Shown: piece by piece, positions 1 through 7,913 of the stretch
Numbering within the stretch: the stretch's first letter is position 1
Layout: every line of letters begins with the position of its first letter
Position numbers and translations under genes: made by a program
Assembly (NCBI RefSeq): GCF_036577625.1
Contig: NZ_JARBDC010000005.1
Span: forward strand, 1-64,000
Direction of reading: 5' to 3'
Source: Paenibacillus_AB sp036577625
GTDB lineage: Bacteria > Bacillota > Bacilli > Paenibacillales > NBRC-103111
DNA: 64,000 nucleotides
Notes under the pieces: model-generated
The model's database searches: none
The model's input: the letters and a program-made list of their open reading frames with translations, nothing else
Told to the model about the DNA's origin: nothing

Positions 1-47
1 TGAAAGGGCTGAAAAGTTTGCTTTCTCGTTATCTGGAACTTTGTTAA
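1..47 (+). CDS. C-terminal end of a group II intron reverse transcriptase (partial)
   Basis: The frame starting at base 3 reads KGLKSLLSRYLELC and then stops at 45-47. This matches the usual C-terminal tail of LtrA-type intron-encoded proteins, which end in a GLKSLL.RY motif. Everything upstream lies outside the window, so domains and intactness cannot be judged. The intron domain V/VI structure follows directly, which supports the call. Confidence 0.75.
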   Translation, partial: KGLKSLLSRYLELC

Positions 48-126
48 CCTTTTGGAAACGCCTAGTGCGGACCCGCATGCTAGGTGTTGTGAGAGGACGG
101 GGGTTAGCCGCCCCCTCCTACTCGAT
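48..126 (+). ncRNA. 3' end of a group II intron (domains V and VI)
   Basis: Bases 57-65 and 80-88 form a 9-bp stem (one G-U pair). It is closed by a distal stem at 66-69/74-77 with a four-base loop and a two-base bulge (TG) at 78-79, which is the domain V layout. The distal arm is two bases shorter than the usual 34-nt domain V. Domain VI follows, with G99-G103 pairing with C111-C115. An unpaired A lies about seven bases before the end, which reads CTACTCGAT as in many bacterial introns. The inferred 3' splice junction is after base 126. Confidence 0.65.
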
Positions 127-212
127 TTCGAGGAGGAATCAAGGGAGGCAATTTACTTCCAGACGCTCGGCAGCGGAGGTTACCTCCGTTTCGGCGCGGA
201 AAGAGTCAGAAA
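127..212. other. Flank downstream of the intron; no gene seen
   Basis: A short stretch between the inferred intron junction and the stop codon of the leftward gene. It contains a purine-rich patch (GAGGAGGAA) but no convincing start or ORF. No terminator is visible for the gene ending at 213. Confidence 0.4.
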
Positions 213-3200
213 TTAAGGAGCGAGCTGATCGGATGAAACCGCTCCCGGCGTCGGGGTAACATTCGACTGCAGCTTCCTCGCATACAGAGAACCGTCGACA
301 GGATAGGCGTAGCGAATCGCCAGTCCGTCCACGCTGGAATCGGCGCCGTACGTACCGGCAGGACCGTAGGTCTCCCTGATGTCGACCCCGTTATTATATT
401 TCGCGCGCTGGATGCGCGTATTATCGGAATCCCTCACCAGATCGATCCAACCGGTTCCTTTAAACCGGAGTCCGCTGTTCGCATCCGTCGATTTGAGTTC
501 GAGTAACTGGCTGCTTGTCAAAGACGTGCCGTAAGCCGCGTTAAAGTCAGCCAATGTTTTCGTGCTGTTCGCTTTCTTGACCCAGATGACTTTAGCTGAT
601 TTAGCCGGAATGAAGGAATCGACCGTAATGTCGTAAGCTGTTACATAGGTGTCGCCCAGCTTGTAGTCTTTTAGATTCACCGTGTTCTTCGAATTGTTGT
701 ATACCTCGACAAAATCGTAATCCTCATCAAAGTAGTCTCCGTCTACGTCGGCGGTACCCAGATGGCCTGGAGAATTGCTGACAATCTCCGTAATATACAG
801 CTCCGGCAGATGAATGCCTCCAGTTACCGACTTCGCCACACCGCCGACTTGGGCGGTTACCCGGGCCAGAATCCGATAAGTGCCGGCGCCGCCCGCGGGC
901 GCCCAAGTCGAGGAGGCGGTGGACGTCGCCCCTGCTGATATCGATGCGAGAGTGACTTCGCCAACTTTATTCGCGCTGCTGTAATTATCGGAAGGCGTAT
1001 TATAGTCGTCCTTGTAGAACTCTACAAGCACATTCGAAAGCGCGCTTGCTGTCGTGTTCCTCACGTTCGCCTTGATTTGCACCGGTACGCCGGCCGTCGT
1101 TGTCGATTGGGTGCTCATCGTAAGCTCGATACCGGGGGAATCGGTTATCCAGATTGGCGCCGTAATCGCCCAATCGCCGTCCGTCTGCTCGACTTTGGCA
1201 AAATAGTAAGCATATTGCTGTGGAAGCGAAGCCGTATAATGGGCCAGCCGTGAGCTGAACGATTGCGAGCCCAGCACCTGGCCGCCCGGTCCATACAACG
1301 TAATTTTCGAGATCGGGTCGTTGGTCGGATTGGCTGCCATGACCGATACATTCAACGTACTGGGATTCGTAAGCCTTGATCCCATGGGCTGCCCGTTGAT
1401 CTCGAACGCCACCTTGATGTCCCGGTCGCCATACGTCACGTACGCCCGTCTTGCCCGGATCGCGTCGAGAATGCCTTCTTTCGTGTTCGTCTCCGCGAGT
1501 ACAACCAAGCGGTTGTTGTCCTGCATCCAATTACCTTGATGAATATCCCCGTTCCAGGTAGGAGCGACATGCCAGCCCCGGTCAAGCGCCCGTACATAGC
1601 GGTCGAACCGTTCGCCGTTCGAAATCGTGTCATTATTAAATTCGAACAACGCCGACTGGTCGTCGGCCGACTGCGTATAAGGGGCAAAATCCTCAAAATC
1701 GCCCCAGTACGCGCCGGGATGGTTGAATTGAAACAGCGCGGCCGGGCGTGTGGCGAGATCGTCCCAGTAGTCGTGCAAATTGTATTGCCGTCCGTTCACC
1801 GTATCCCACCGGTCGGCGAACCATCCGCCCGTGTTGAAGCCGCCGATGTGACCCCAAATCGAGGTCGTCGTATTGTACGTCAGTTCGTAGCCGGCAAAAC
1901 CGGAAAACTGATACGGGACACTCGCAAGATCCGCCTGGAGCCGCGTATCCGCCCACTCCCCGTTCGCGACATTCGGATCGCCGCCGTCGAGCTGCTCGGA
2001 ATGGTCTGTCACGCCCATGAAGTCGTCGCCTTGATCTTTCGCCGCCTGGAATGCGTACTGCGGCGTATTCGTCGCGGTTTGAGTGCCGTCCTTCTCCGAA
2101 TATTTCGTATGCGCGTGCATTTGACCGGTAAACCAGTTGTACGCCATCCCCGGCGTCGGATATTGGCCGCTGACGAGCTTGCGCATCGTTATCGTGCCGT
2201 CGACCGGATAACCGTAGGCGACGCTTGTATCCGTCGGATCAACGTCGATGCGCGACGTCGAATCGTTCGCCGTTCCGTCGTTGTAGGTGGCGGAGACGAT
2301 AGCCGTGCCGCCGTCTGTGCGCAGTTCGACCGTTCGTTTGCCGTCGTTCCCCATGCTCTGTCCGGTCGAAACCGCCTGCTCATACACCCGGGAGGATGTT
2401 AAATAGGTGCTCGGCAAATGGTAATGGGCCGCGAAGTCGGCAAGCGTTTTCCCGTTTGCCTGAGTCCCCTTGAGCCATACGACCATATAGCCGTATGCCG
2501 GTATCGTCTTGCTCACGGTCAAATCCCAATCGGTATAGTTGCTCGGGTTGGCTGGGTCCCAGTAATAGCGGAATCGGTATCCGGACAAATTGACCGCCGA
2601 AGCCGTATTGTTGTACAGCTCCACATATTCGTAGGCGTCGTTCAGATCCGTTGACGAAATCGACGGATTCGGCAGCAGCTCGGTAATCCAGATCGATGGC
2701 GGAGCCGGGATCGTCCCGGTGGTCGGCTTCTGATTGGCCGCAACCTTTCGCATCGTCAGGTTGCCGTCCACCAGGTACTGCGGAAATTCGTATACGATCG
2801 AGCTGTCCTCAACAAGCGTATCGTCGTTCGTCGTCGTGCTGCCCAAGACACGGTCGTTGTAGGATGCCACACAGACGTCGGCGCCTGTATCCTTTTGCAG
2901 AATCAGTTTTTTGATTCCGCCATTGCCAAGCCCTCCGTTATTGCCGAGATCTAGCGTGTACAGCGTGCTGCTGGTAAAGGATGTGCCATAGTGCGCGTTA
3001 AAATTCGCGAGCGTTTTCCCTTGGCCGTACGTATTTTTGATCCAGACAACGCGAACGCCGCCGGCCGGAATCGACTGGCTCGCCGTCATATCCCATGTAA
3101 CAAACTGCGTGGGCGTATACCAGAACTTAAAGCGATATCCGCTCAGATCGATGCTGGCGGCCGTATTGTTTTTCAGCTCTACGTATTCGTAGGCATCCTC

Positions 3201-3377
3201 GACAGAAGGTGAATCACCGCTTGAATTGGCGACAATTTCCGTAATCGTAAGATCCGGCAGGGAAGAGGAGGCGCGAACGACTGGATCACCGCCTATCAAC
3301 GACACACAGTACGTAGTGAAGCCGAACAGACAAGCGAAAACGAACTTCAAAGCCAGACGAACCGTTTGTCTTGCCAT
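213..3377 (-). CDS. Secreted protein with three lamin-tail domains around a PHP-like metallohydrolase domain
   Basis: Predicted 1054 aa. An N-terminal hydrophobic signal segment (about residues 8-35) suggests export. Lamin-tail (LTD) domains sit at roughly 40-210, 230-410 and 860-1040; each has an ITE(I/L) opening, a YVEL.N core and a GYRF strand, and the third is more divergent. The middle (about 412-690) carries HAHT and TDHSEQLD motifs typical of PHP/CehA-type metallohydrolases. A CARDB-like beta domain lies near 760-860. The ATG at 3377 is preceded by AAAGGAG; an in-frame TTG at 3398 overlaps that site and is unlikely. In this family the catalytic domain usually cleaves phosphoesters, but the substrate is unknown. 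LTD domains in bacteria are linked to extracellular or surface proteins, so an anchored surface hydrolase is plausible. It is transcribed away from the LacI gene. Confidence 0.85.
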   Translation of the reverse strand: MARQTVRLALKFVFACLFGFTTYCVSLIGGDPVVRASSSLPDLTITEIVANSSGDSPSVEDAYEYVELKNNTAASIDLSGYRFKFWYTPTQFVTWDMTASQSIPAGGVRVVWIKNTYGQGKTLANFNAHYGTSFTSSTLYTLDLGNNGGLGNGGIKKLILQKDTGADVCVASYNDRVLGSTTTNDDTLVEDSSIVYEFPQYLVDGNLTMRKVAANQKPTTGTIPAPPSIWITELLPNPSISSTDLNDAYEYVELYNNTASAVNLSGYRFRYYWDPANPSNYTDWDLTVSKTIPAYGYMVVWLKGTQANGKTLADFAAHYHLPSTYLTSSRVYEQAVSTGQSMGNDGKRTVELRTDGGTAIVSATYNDGTANDSTSRIDVDPTDTSVAYGYPVDGTITMRKLVSGQYPTPGMAYNWFTGQMHAHTKYSEKDGTQTATNTPQYAFQAAKDQGDDFMGVTDHSEQLDGGDPNVANGEWADTRLQADLASVPYQFSGFAGYELTYNTTTSIWGHIGGFNTGGWFADRWDTVNGRQYNLHDYWDDLATRPAALFQFNHPGAYWGDFEDFAPYTQSADDQSALFEFNNDTISNGERFDRYVRALDRGWHVAPTWNGDIHQGNWMQDNNRLVVLAETNTKEGILDAIRARRAYVTYGDRDIKVAFEINGQPMGSRLTNPSTLNVSVMAANPTNDPISKITLYGPGGQVLGSQSFSSRLAHYTASLPQQYAYYFAKVEQTDGDWAITAPIWITDSPGIELTMSTQSTTTAGVPVQIKANVRNTTASALSNVLVEFYKDDYNTPSDNYSSANKVGEVTLASISAGATSTASSTWAPAGGAGTYRILARVTAQVGGVAKSVTGGIHLPELYITEIVSNSPGHLGTADVDGDYFDEDYDFVEVYNNSKNTVNLKDYKLGDTYVTAYDITVDSFIPAKSAKVIWVKKANSTKTLADFNAAYGTSLTSSQLLELKSTDANSGLRFKGTGWIDLVRDSDNTRIQRAKYNNGVDIRETYGPAGTYGADSSVDGLAIRYAYPVDGSLYARKLQSNVTPTPGAVSSDQLAP

Positions 3378-3635
3378 CACCCATAGCACTCCTTTCAAAA
3401 TTGGCCGTTCTCCATGCTTCCGTTATTTAAACGATGTGGCTGTTTCTATCGCATCACCCCTTTCCAAATCGATGATCGAAAAAAAATGTACTCGTTATCC
3501 AAAAGAATAAGGAAAAATAGGTGACTCGCGTATAATAAACGGTTGAAAATAACGTTGTTATGCTTGCCAAAGAATATTTCAGAATGGTACAGTAGACGAA
3601 GAATAATCCTGCTGGTGGATGAGAGGGTTGCAGTC
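3378..3635. promoter_or_regulatory. Divergent control region between the LTD protein and lacI-type genes
   Basis: A TATAAT box lies at 3531-3536 on the + strand, without a clear -35. The inverted repeat ATAAC-GTT-GTTAT follows at 3549-3561, close to where the regulator's transcript should start. CGTTAT cores recur here (about 3421, 3491, 3554) and in the 5849-6050 gap, so they may be LacI-family operators. This is inference from repetition only. Confidence 0.35.
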
Positions 3636-4640
3636 ATGTCTGTATCGAAGAAAGATATTGCCGAGCATCTCGGGATTTCCCGCTCGGCCGTCTCGCAGGC
3701 GCTAAATAATACGCCGGGAAGCACGATATCCGAGGAAACCAGGCAGAGGATCATCGAAGCTGCCAGAAAACTCGGATATCCGTTGACGGAGGAAAGCCGG
3801 AAGCTGTGCTTCATCCTGTACAATCGGGAGGAAGCGGATCCAAGGTATATGTATGATTTGCAGAGTATCGAGAAGGCTGTAGGCAGTCTCGATTACTCCC
3901 TGATTTTCAAGAACGTGAAGTCCAGTCCGCACGAGATGGAGCGGATTCGGCAGTTTCTGCTCCGCAGGGAGGTTGAGGGATGCATCGTAACGGGCGATGT
4001 CGACTCTGTATTTGTCGACCTGTTGGAGAAAACCGAAATCCCGTACTTGTTTTTCGGCGGGACGATCCGCGAGAATACGCATGCCGTCATGTTCGATCAC
4101 AAGATGGTTACGCTTCACGCCGCCCGTCAGCTGATCGAATTCGGCCATCGGCGCATTGCCTTCTTCGTAGGGCCGCTGGAGTACCCGATTCACCAGCTTA
4201 ATCTAGCCGCGTATAAGGAAGCGCTTGAGGAAGCAGGCATTGCCTTCGAACCATCGCTTGTGCAGGTTAGCCGCGAGGAGGATGGGTACGAGCTGTGCCA
4301 GCGGATGAAATACTTGGGAATTCCCTATACGGCGGCGATATGCGCGAATACGGTCATTCAATTTTCGGCGCTTCAGTACTTGAAGGAAGCGGGCGTCAAA
4401 GTGCCGCAGGAAGTCAGCTTGATCGGCAACGGCTATTCCGAGCTGGTGGAGCTGAGCAAGCCCCGTCTGACAACCGTATACGGAGACCCGGCCCAGAATG
4501 AACTCGCCGTGCTCCGGCTCGTCGATATCATACGGAAGAAGGTAAAAACGCCGGAAATTATGTATTTGCATGAGCTGAAAGTAATCGAAGGCGGCACGAT
4601 CGCCTATTGTTCGGCCGGAGACGATCATGGATCGGAGTGA
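3636..4640 (+). CDS. LacI-family transcriptional regulator
   Basis: 334 aa from the ATG at 3636, which has a GAGAGGG site upstream and opens directly with the HTH (SVSKKDIAEHLGISRSAVS); an upstream in-frame ATG at 3543 would add 31 unrelated residues. Residues 1-55 are the LacI DNA-binding domain. The rest is a periplasmic-binding-protein-like sensor fold (FGHRRIAFFVGP, VSLIGNG, TTVYGDP segments), which in this family binds a sugar or related ligand. It stands between a secreted protein and a Gfo/Idh plus sugar ABC locus, so it probably controls one or both. A strong terminator follows. The ligand is not identifiable from sequence. Confidence 0.9.
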   Translation: MSVSKKDIAEHLGISRSAVSQALNNTPGSTISEETRQRIIEAARKLGYPLTEESRKLCFILYNREEADPRYMYDLQSIEKAVGSLDYSLIFKNVKSSPHEMERIRQFLLRREVEGCIVTGDVDSVFVDLLEKTEIPYLFFGGTIRENTHAVMFDHKMVTLHAARQLIEFGHRRIAFFVGPLEYPIHQLNLAAYKEALEEAGIAFEPSLVQVSREEDGYELCQRMKYLGIPYTAAICANTVIQFSALQYLKEAGVKVPQEVSLIGNGYSELVELSKPRLTTVYGDPAQNELAVLRLVDIIRKKVKTPEIMYLHELKVIEGGTIAYCSAGDDHGSE

Positions 4641-4652
4641 GTGATGGAACGG

Positions 4653-4687
4653 GCCCCCGCTGGAATGGAAAACAGCGGGGGCTTTCT
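4653..4687. terminator. Intrinsic terminator between convergent genes
   Basis: A perfect 10-bp stem, GCCCCCGCTG (4653-4662) with CAGCGGGGGC (4673-4682), followed by TTTCT. It lies between the ends of the LacI-type gene (+) and the oxidoreductase gene (-) and could serve both. Confidence 0.8.
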
Positions 4688-4693
4688 GCTGTC

Positions 4694-5848
4694 TTAAGAT
4701 TGGCTGAGGATAGGGGCTTGCTGCCAGCCGATATCCTGAAATGTGTGCGTTGCGGCAGATTCCTTCGACTTCAGGCACATCAGCGCACTAAGCAGTCCGT
4801 CGTCAAGCGTAGATTGAGACGGGGCCCGACCTTCCACGACATCGATGAAATTTTGCGCAAGGTAAGGGTCGCCGCCGAAATGAGGCTCGGTCGTGTCGAT
4901 GTCATATGTTTCGGTTCGGGATGTATGATGCAGATACACGCTCAGGCGGCTTGTATAGAAATCGAACTCGATCGTCCCCCGATACCCGATCAATCGTGTT
5001 CCCCGCACGGCCGCCTTCCTCCGTGCAAAGAAGTTCTGCGTATAGCTCAAGTGCATGCCGCTTTCATATTGAACGAGAACGCTGCTGGAGTCTTCATTTC
5101 CGGTATCCTTCGCAAAACAGCAATAGTCGTTCGGCCGTGCCGGTACGATACCGAATGGCGTAACCCGTTCCTGGCAGGCGCGATCTTCACAGGCAGAGCA
5201 GCGCATGCCGGCCGGCCGGTCTCCCTTGAAGATTTGCTTCGACGCTATGGCGCACACGCGCTGGGGCGTTTCCCCAATCAAGTATTGAATATAGTCAAAG
5301 TCATGCGTAGTCTTCTGCAAAAACAACCCCCCGGTCTCCTGTTCGTCGCGATACCAATTGTGGTAGTAGGTCCCGCCGTAGGGAACATTATTGACGGATT
5401 GAACATGCTCGACCTTGCCGATTTTCCCCGACTCGAGCAGCTCCCTGGCCAAGCGGACAATCGGGGTGAAGCGGAGCGGGAACGAGACCACCACGGATGA
5501 GGTGCTTTGGGCCGATGCGCTCTTCAGACGTAGCCAGTCGTCAAGGGATGTGGCGACGGGCTTCTCCAGAAACAAGGGCAGATTTCTCGCAAGAACCTTA
5601 AGTGCCATTGTCGTATGCAGCGAACAGCGGGTGCCAATCAGTACGCCGTCCAGTCGTTCCGTGTCCAACATGTCATCCGGATCGCTGTAGATGCGGGGAA
5701 AATGACTTCCTTCGGCAGCAAAATGCTCCTTGAGGCTCTCCGCCATTGGGTCTGTTACCGCAACGACTTGGCAGCCGGCGTTACGCTTGACGACTTCCTT
5801 CATAAACAGGCTCATCCGGTGCCCGTATCCGATTACTCCCAGCATCAT
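4694..5848 (-). CDS. Gfo/Idh/MocA-family oxidoreductase
   Basis: 384 aa. The start at 5848 (ATGATG) has GAGGAG ten bases upstream; longer in-frame starts at 5866 and 5923 lack this. The N-terminal Rossmann fold (LGVIGYGHRMSLF, nucleotide binding) is followed by the family motif LFLEKPVAT with the conserved EKP lysine. The C-terminal domain is a beta-sheet substrate/dimer domain. Around residues 218-260 there is a cysteine cluster, CSAC, a further Cys and then CC. Related members carry a similar cysteine patch that may bind metal. Such enzymes oxidise or reduce sugars or cyclitols with NAD(P). It is divergent from the sugar ABC operon and probably acts on the imported substrate. Confidence 0.88.
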   Translation of the reverse strand: MMLGVIGYGHRMSLFMKEVVKRNAGCQVVAVTDPMAESLKEHFAAEGSHFPRIYSDPDDMLDTERLDGVLIGTRCSLHTTMALKVLARNLPLFLEKPVATSLDDWLRLKSASAQSTSSVVVSFPLRFTPIVRLARELLESGKIGKVEHVQSVNNVPYGGTYYHNWYRDEQETGGLFLQKTTHDFDYIQYLIGETPQRVCAIASKQIFKGDRPAGMRCSACEDRACQERVTPFGIVPARPNDYCCFAKDTGNEDSSSVLVQYESGMHLSYTQNFFARRKAAVRGTRLIGYRGTIEFDFYTSRLSVYLHHTSRTETYDIDTTEPHFGGDPYLAQNFIDVVEGRAPSQSTLDDGLLSALMCLKSKESAATHTFQDIGWQQAPILSQS

Positions 5849-6050
5849 ACCGCAATCGCTCCTCATCTCGTTTCCATCCGATTTCCCCTCGAATATATCA
5901 CTCGTTATTTTTATTGTCAACAAATTGTAATCGCGTTATTTATTTTTCAAAACCTATTGATTTTTTAGTTTCTCTCTGCAAATATAGAGGTTGTAAGCGG
6001 TTCATATAAAATGTCGACGTTATTAACCGGGGGGAAAGGAAGATCGGAAA
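5849..6050. promoter_or_regulatory. Divergent promoter region of oxidoreductase and sugar ABC operon
   Basis: An AT-rich gap of about 200 bases. CGTTAT cores occur near 5899, 5933 and 6015, two in the same orientation as in the 3378-3635 region. Possible LacI-type operators are inferred from this recurrence. A TATAAA hexamer lies at 6005-6010 without a well-spaced -35. The ribosome-binding site for the next gene is the GGGGGAAAGGA run ending at 6040. Confidence 0.35.
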
Positions 6051-6956
6051 TTGGCTCTATTGAGAAGATCACTGAAGAAAAATTGGGACCTGTATGTATT
6101 AATATCGCCCGTCATTATTTACTACTTAGTCTTTCATTATTTCCCCATGTACGGGCTCCAGATCGCCTTTAAGAATTTTGTTGCGTCGAAGGGCATTTGG
6201 GGAAGTCCATGGGTCGGATTCGATCATTTCGAACGGTTTTTCAACAGCTTTTACTTCTGGAGGCTGATACGGAACACGATCGGCATTAACCTCTATGAGC
6301 TACTGGTCGCCTTTCCCGCACCGCTCATTCTGGCGTTAATGATCAACGAGGTACGGCACAAGTCGTTCCGCAAATTGATCCAAACCGTTACCTATGCCCC
6401 CCATTTTCTGTCGACGGTCGTTATGGTCGGACTGATTCTGATGTTTCTGTCCCAGCAGAAGGGAGTCGTCAACCATGCGATCCAATTGTTCGGCGGGGAG
6501 CCGATCAGCTTCATGACCGAGGCGGCCTGGTTCAAGACGATCTACGTTTTCTCAGGGGTTTGGCAGGGAGCCGGATGGGGATCGATCATCTATTTAGCTG
6601 CACTAGCTGGCGTCGATCCACAGCTTCACGAAGCGGCAACGATTGACGGGGCGAGCCGTCTCCAGCGCATATGGCACATCAACATTCCGTCCATTCTCCC
6701 GACGATTATTATCCTTCTTATTCTCAATATGGGCAGCATGATGAGTGTCGGCTTCGAAAAGGTGTACTTGATGCAGAATTCGCTCAATATGGAAAGCTCG
6801 GACGTCATTTCCACTTATGTGTATCGGTCGGGGATACTCGGGGCGCAGTACAGCTTTTCTGCGGCGGTCGGTTTGTTCAATTCCGTTGTCAGCTTTGTGC
6901 TGCTCGTTACCGTCAATTCGATTGTGCGCAAAATCAACGAAACGAGCCTGTGGTAG
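6051..6956 (+). CDS. Sugar ABC transporter permease (LplB-like)
   Basis: 301 aa from a TTG start at 6051 preceded by an AAAGGA site. An N-terminal cytoplasmic stretch is followed by about six membrane segments. The binding-protein-dependent transport signature (EAATIDGASRLQRIWHINIP, about residues 193-212) is the EAA loop that contacts the ATPase. In the family this subunit pairs with a YtcP/LplC-like permease, which is the next gene 15 bases downstream. No ATPase gene is present here; these systems commonly use a shared MsmX-type ATPase encoded elsewhere. Confidence 0.92.
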   Translation: MALLRRSLKKNWDLYVLISPVIIYYLVFHYFPMYGLQIAFKNFVASKGIWGSPWVGFDHFERFFNSFYFWRLIRNTIGINLYELLVAFPAPLILALMINEVRHKSFRKLIQTVTYAPHFLSTVVMVGLILMFLSQQKGVVNHAIQLFGGEPISFMTEAAWFKTIYVFSGVWQGAGWGSIIYLAALAGVDPQLHEAATIDGASRLQRIWHINIPSILPTIIILLILNMGSMMSVGFEKVYLMQNSLNMESSDVISTYVYRSGILGAQYSFSAAVGLFNSVVSFVLLVTVNSIVRKINETSLW

Positions 6957-6971
6957 AAGGAGGGGAATCCT

Positions 6972-7865
6972 ATGGTCAATCAATCGTTCAGCGACCGCCT
7001 CGTCGGCATCTTGATCCACTCGCTGCTGGTTCTCGTTCTTATCGTCGTTCTATACCCGCTTATTTTCGTAGTCAGCGCATCGATCAGTAATCCCACCCTT
7101 GTCGTTCAAGGGAAAGTATGGCTGCTGCCGGCCGATCTTACGTTCATCGGCTATACGAAAGTGCTTCAAAACAGTGAGATTCTGACCGGCTACATGAACA
7201 CAATTTTGTATACCGTTGTCGGAACGGCGATCAACCTGACGATGACGGTCATCGCTGCTTATCCGTTGTCACGCAGGGACTTTGTTGGGCGCAACGTCAT
7301 TACCGCGATGATTACCTTCACGATGTTTTTCGGCGGCGGCTTGATTCCGACTTACCTGCTGATTAAGGATCTCCATATGATCAACACGATTTGGGCGATG
7401 GTCATTCCTGGAGCCGTATCGGTATGGAACATCATTATTATGAGAACGTTTTTCCAGAACGGCATTCCGGGTGAACTGCACGAGTCCGCGGCGATTGACG
7501 GATGCGGCAACCTACAGACGTTATGGCGCATCATCCTGCCGCTGTCCATGCCAATTATTGCTGTGATGATTCTCTTTTACAGCGTTGGGCATTGGAATGC
7601 GTACTTCAACGCCCTGATTTATTTGTCCGACCGCGATAAATACCCGCTACAGCTGCTCCTGAGGGAAATCTTGATCAAGGACGAGATGGACAGCATGATT
7701 CAAGCCGGTGGTGGGCTGCTGAACGAGAAGGCGGAGCAAATGCTGGAGTCGGAATCGATCAAATATGCGATCGTCGTCGTGGCGAACCTGCCGATTCTGA
7801 TGCTGTATCCGTTTTTGCAGAAGTATTTTGTCAAGGGCATTATGATCGGTGCAATTAAGGGATAA
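6972..7865 (+). CDS. Sugar ABC transporter permease (YtcP/LplC-like)
   Basis: 297 aa with six predicted membrane segments. The EAA-loop signature (ESAAIDGCGNLQTLWRIILP) lies near residues 174-193, followed by the conserved SMPIIAVM helix. An AGGAGGGG site sits just before the ATG at 6972. It forms the inner-membrane channel together with the preceding permease. It is followed after about 50 bases by the binding protein, the standard order for LplABC-type oligosaccharide importers. Confidence 0.92.
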   Translation: MVNQSFSDRLVGILIHSLLVLVLIVVLYPLIFVVSASISNPTLVVQGKVWLLPADLTFIGYTKVLQNSEILTGYMNTILYTVVGTAINLTMTVIAAYPLSRRDFVGRNVITAMITFTMFFGGGLIPTYLLIKDLHMINTIWAMVIPGAVSVWNIIIMRTFFQNGIPGELHESAAIDGCGNLQTLWRIILPLSMPIIAVMILFYSVGHWNAYFNALIYLSDRDKYPLQLLLREILIKDEMDSMIQAGGGLLNEKAEQMLESESIKYAIVVVANLPILMLYPFLQKYFVKGIMIGAIKG

Positions 7866-7913
7866 CACACGCCCCTTATTCACAATACAGAATTCATGGG
7901 AGGTCAATGGAAA

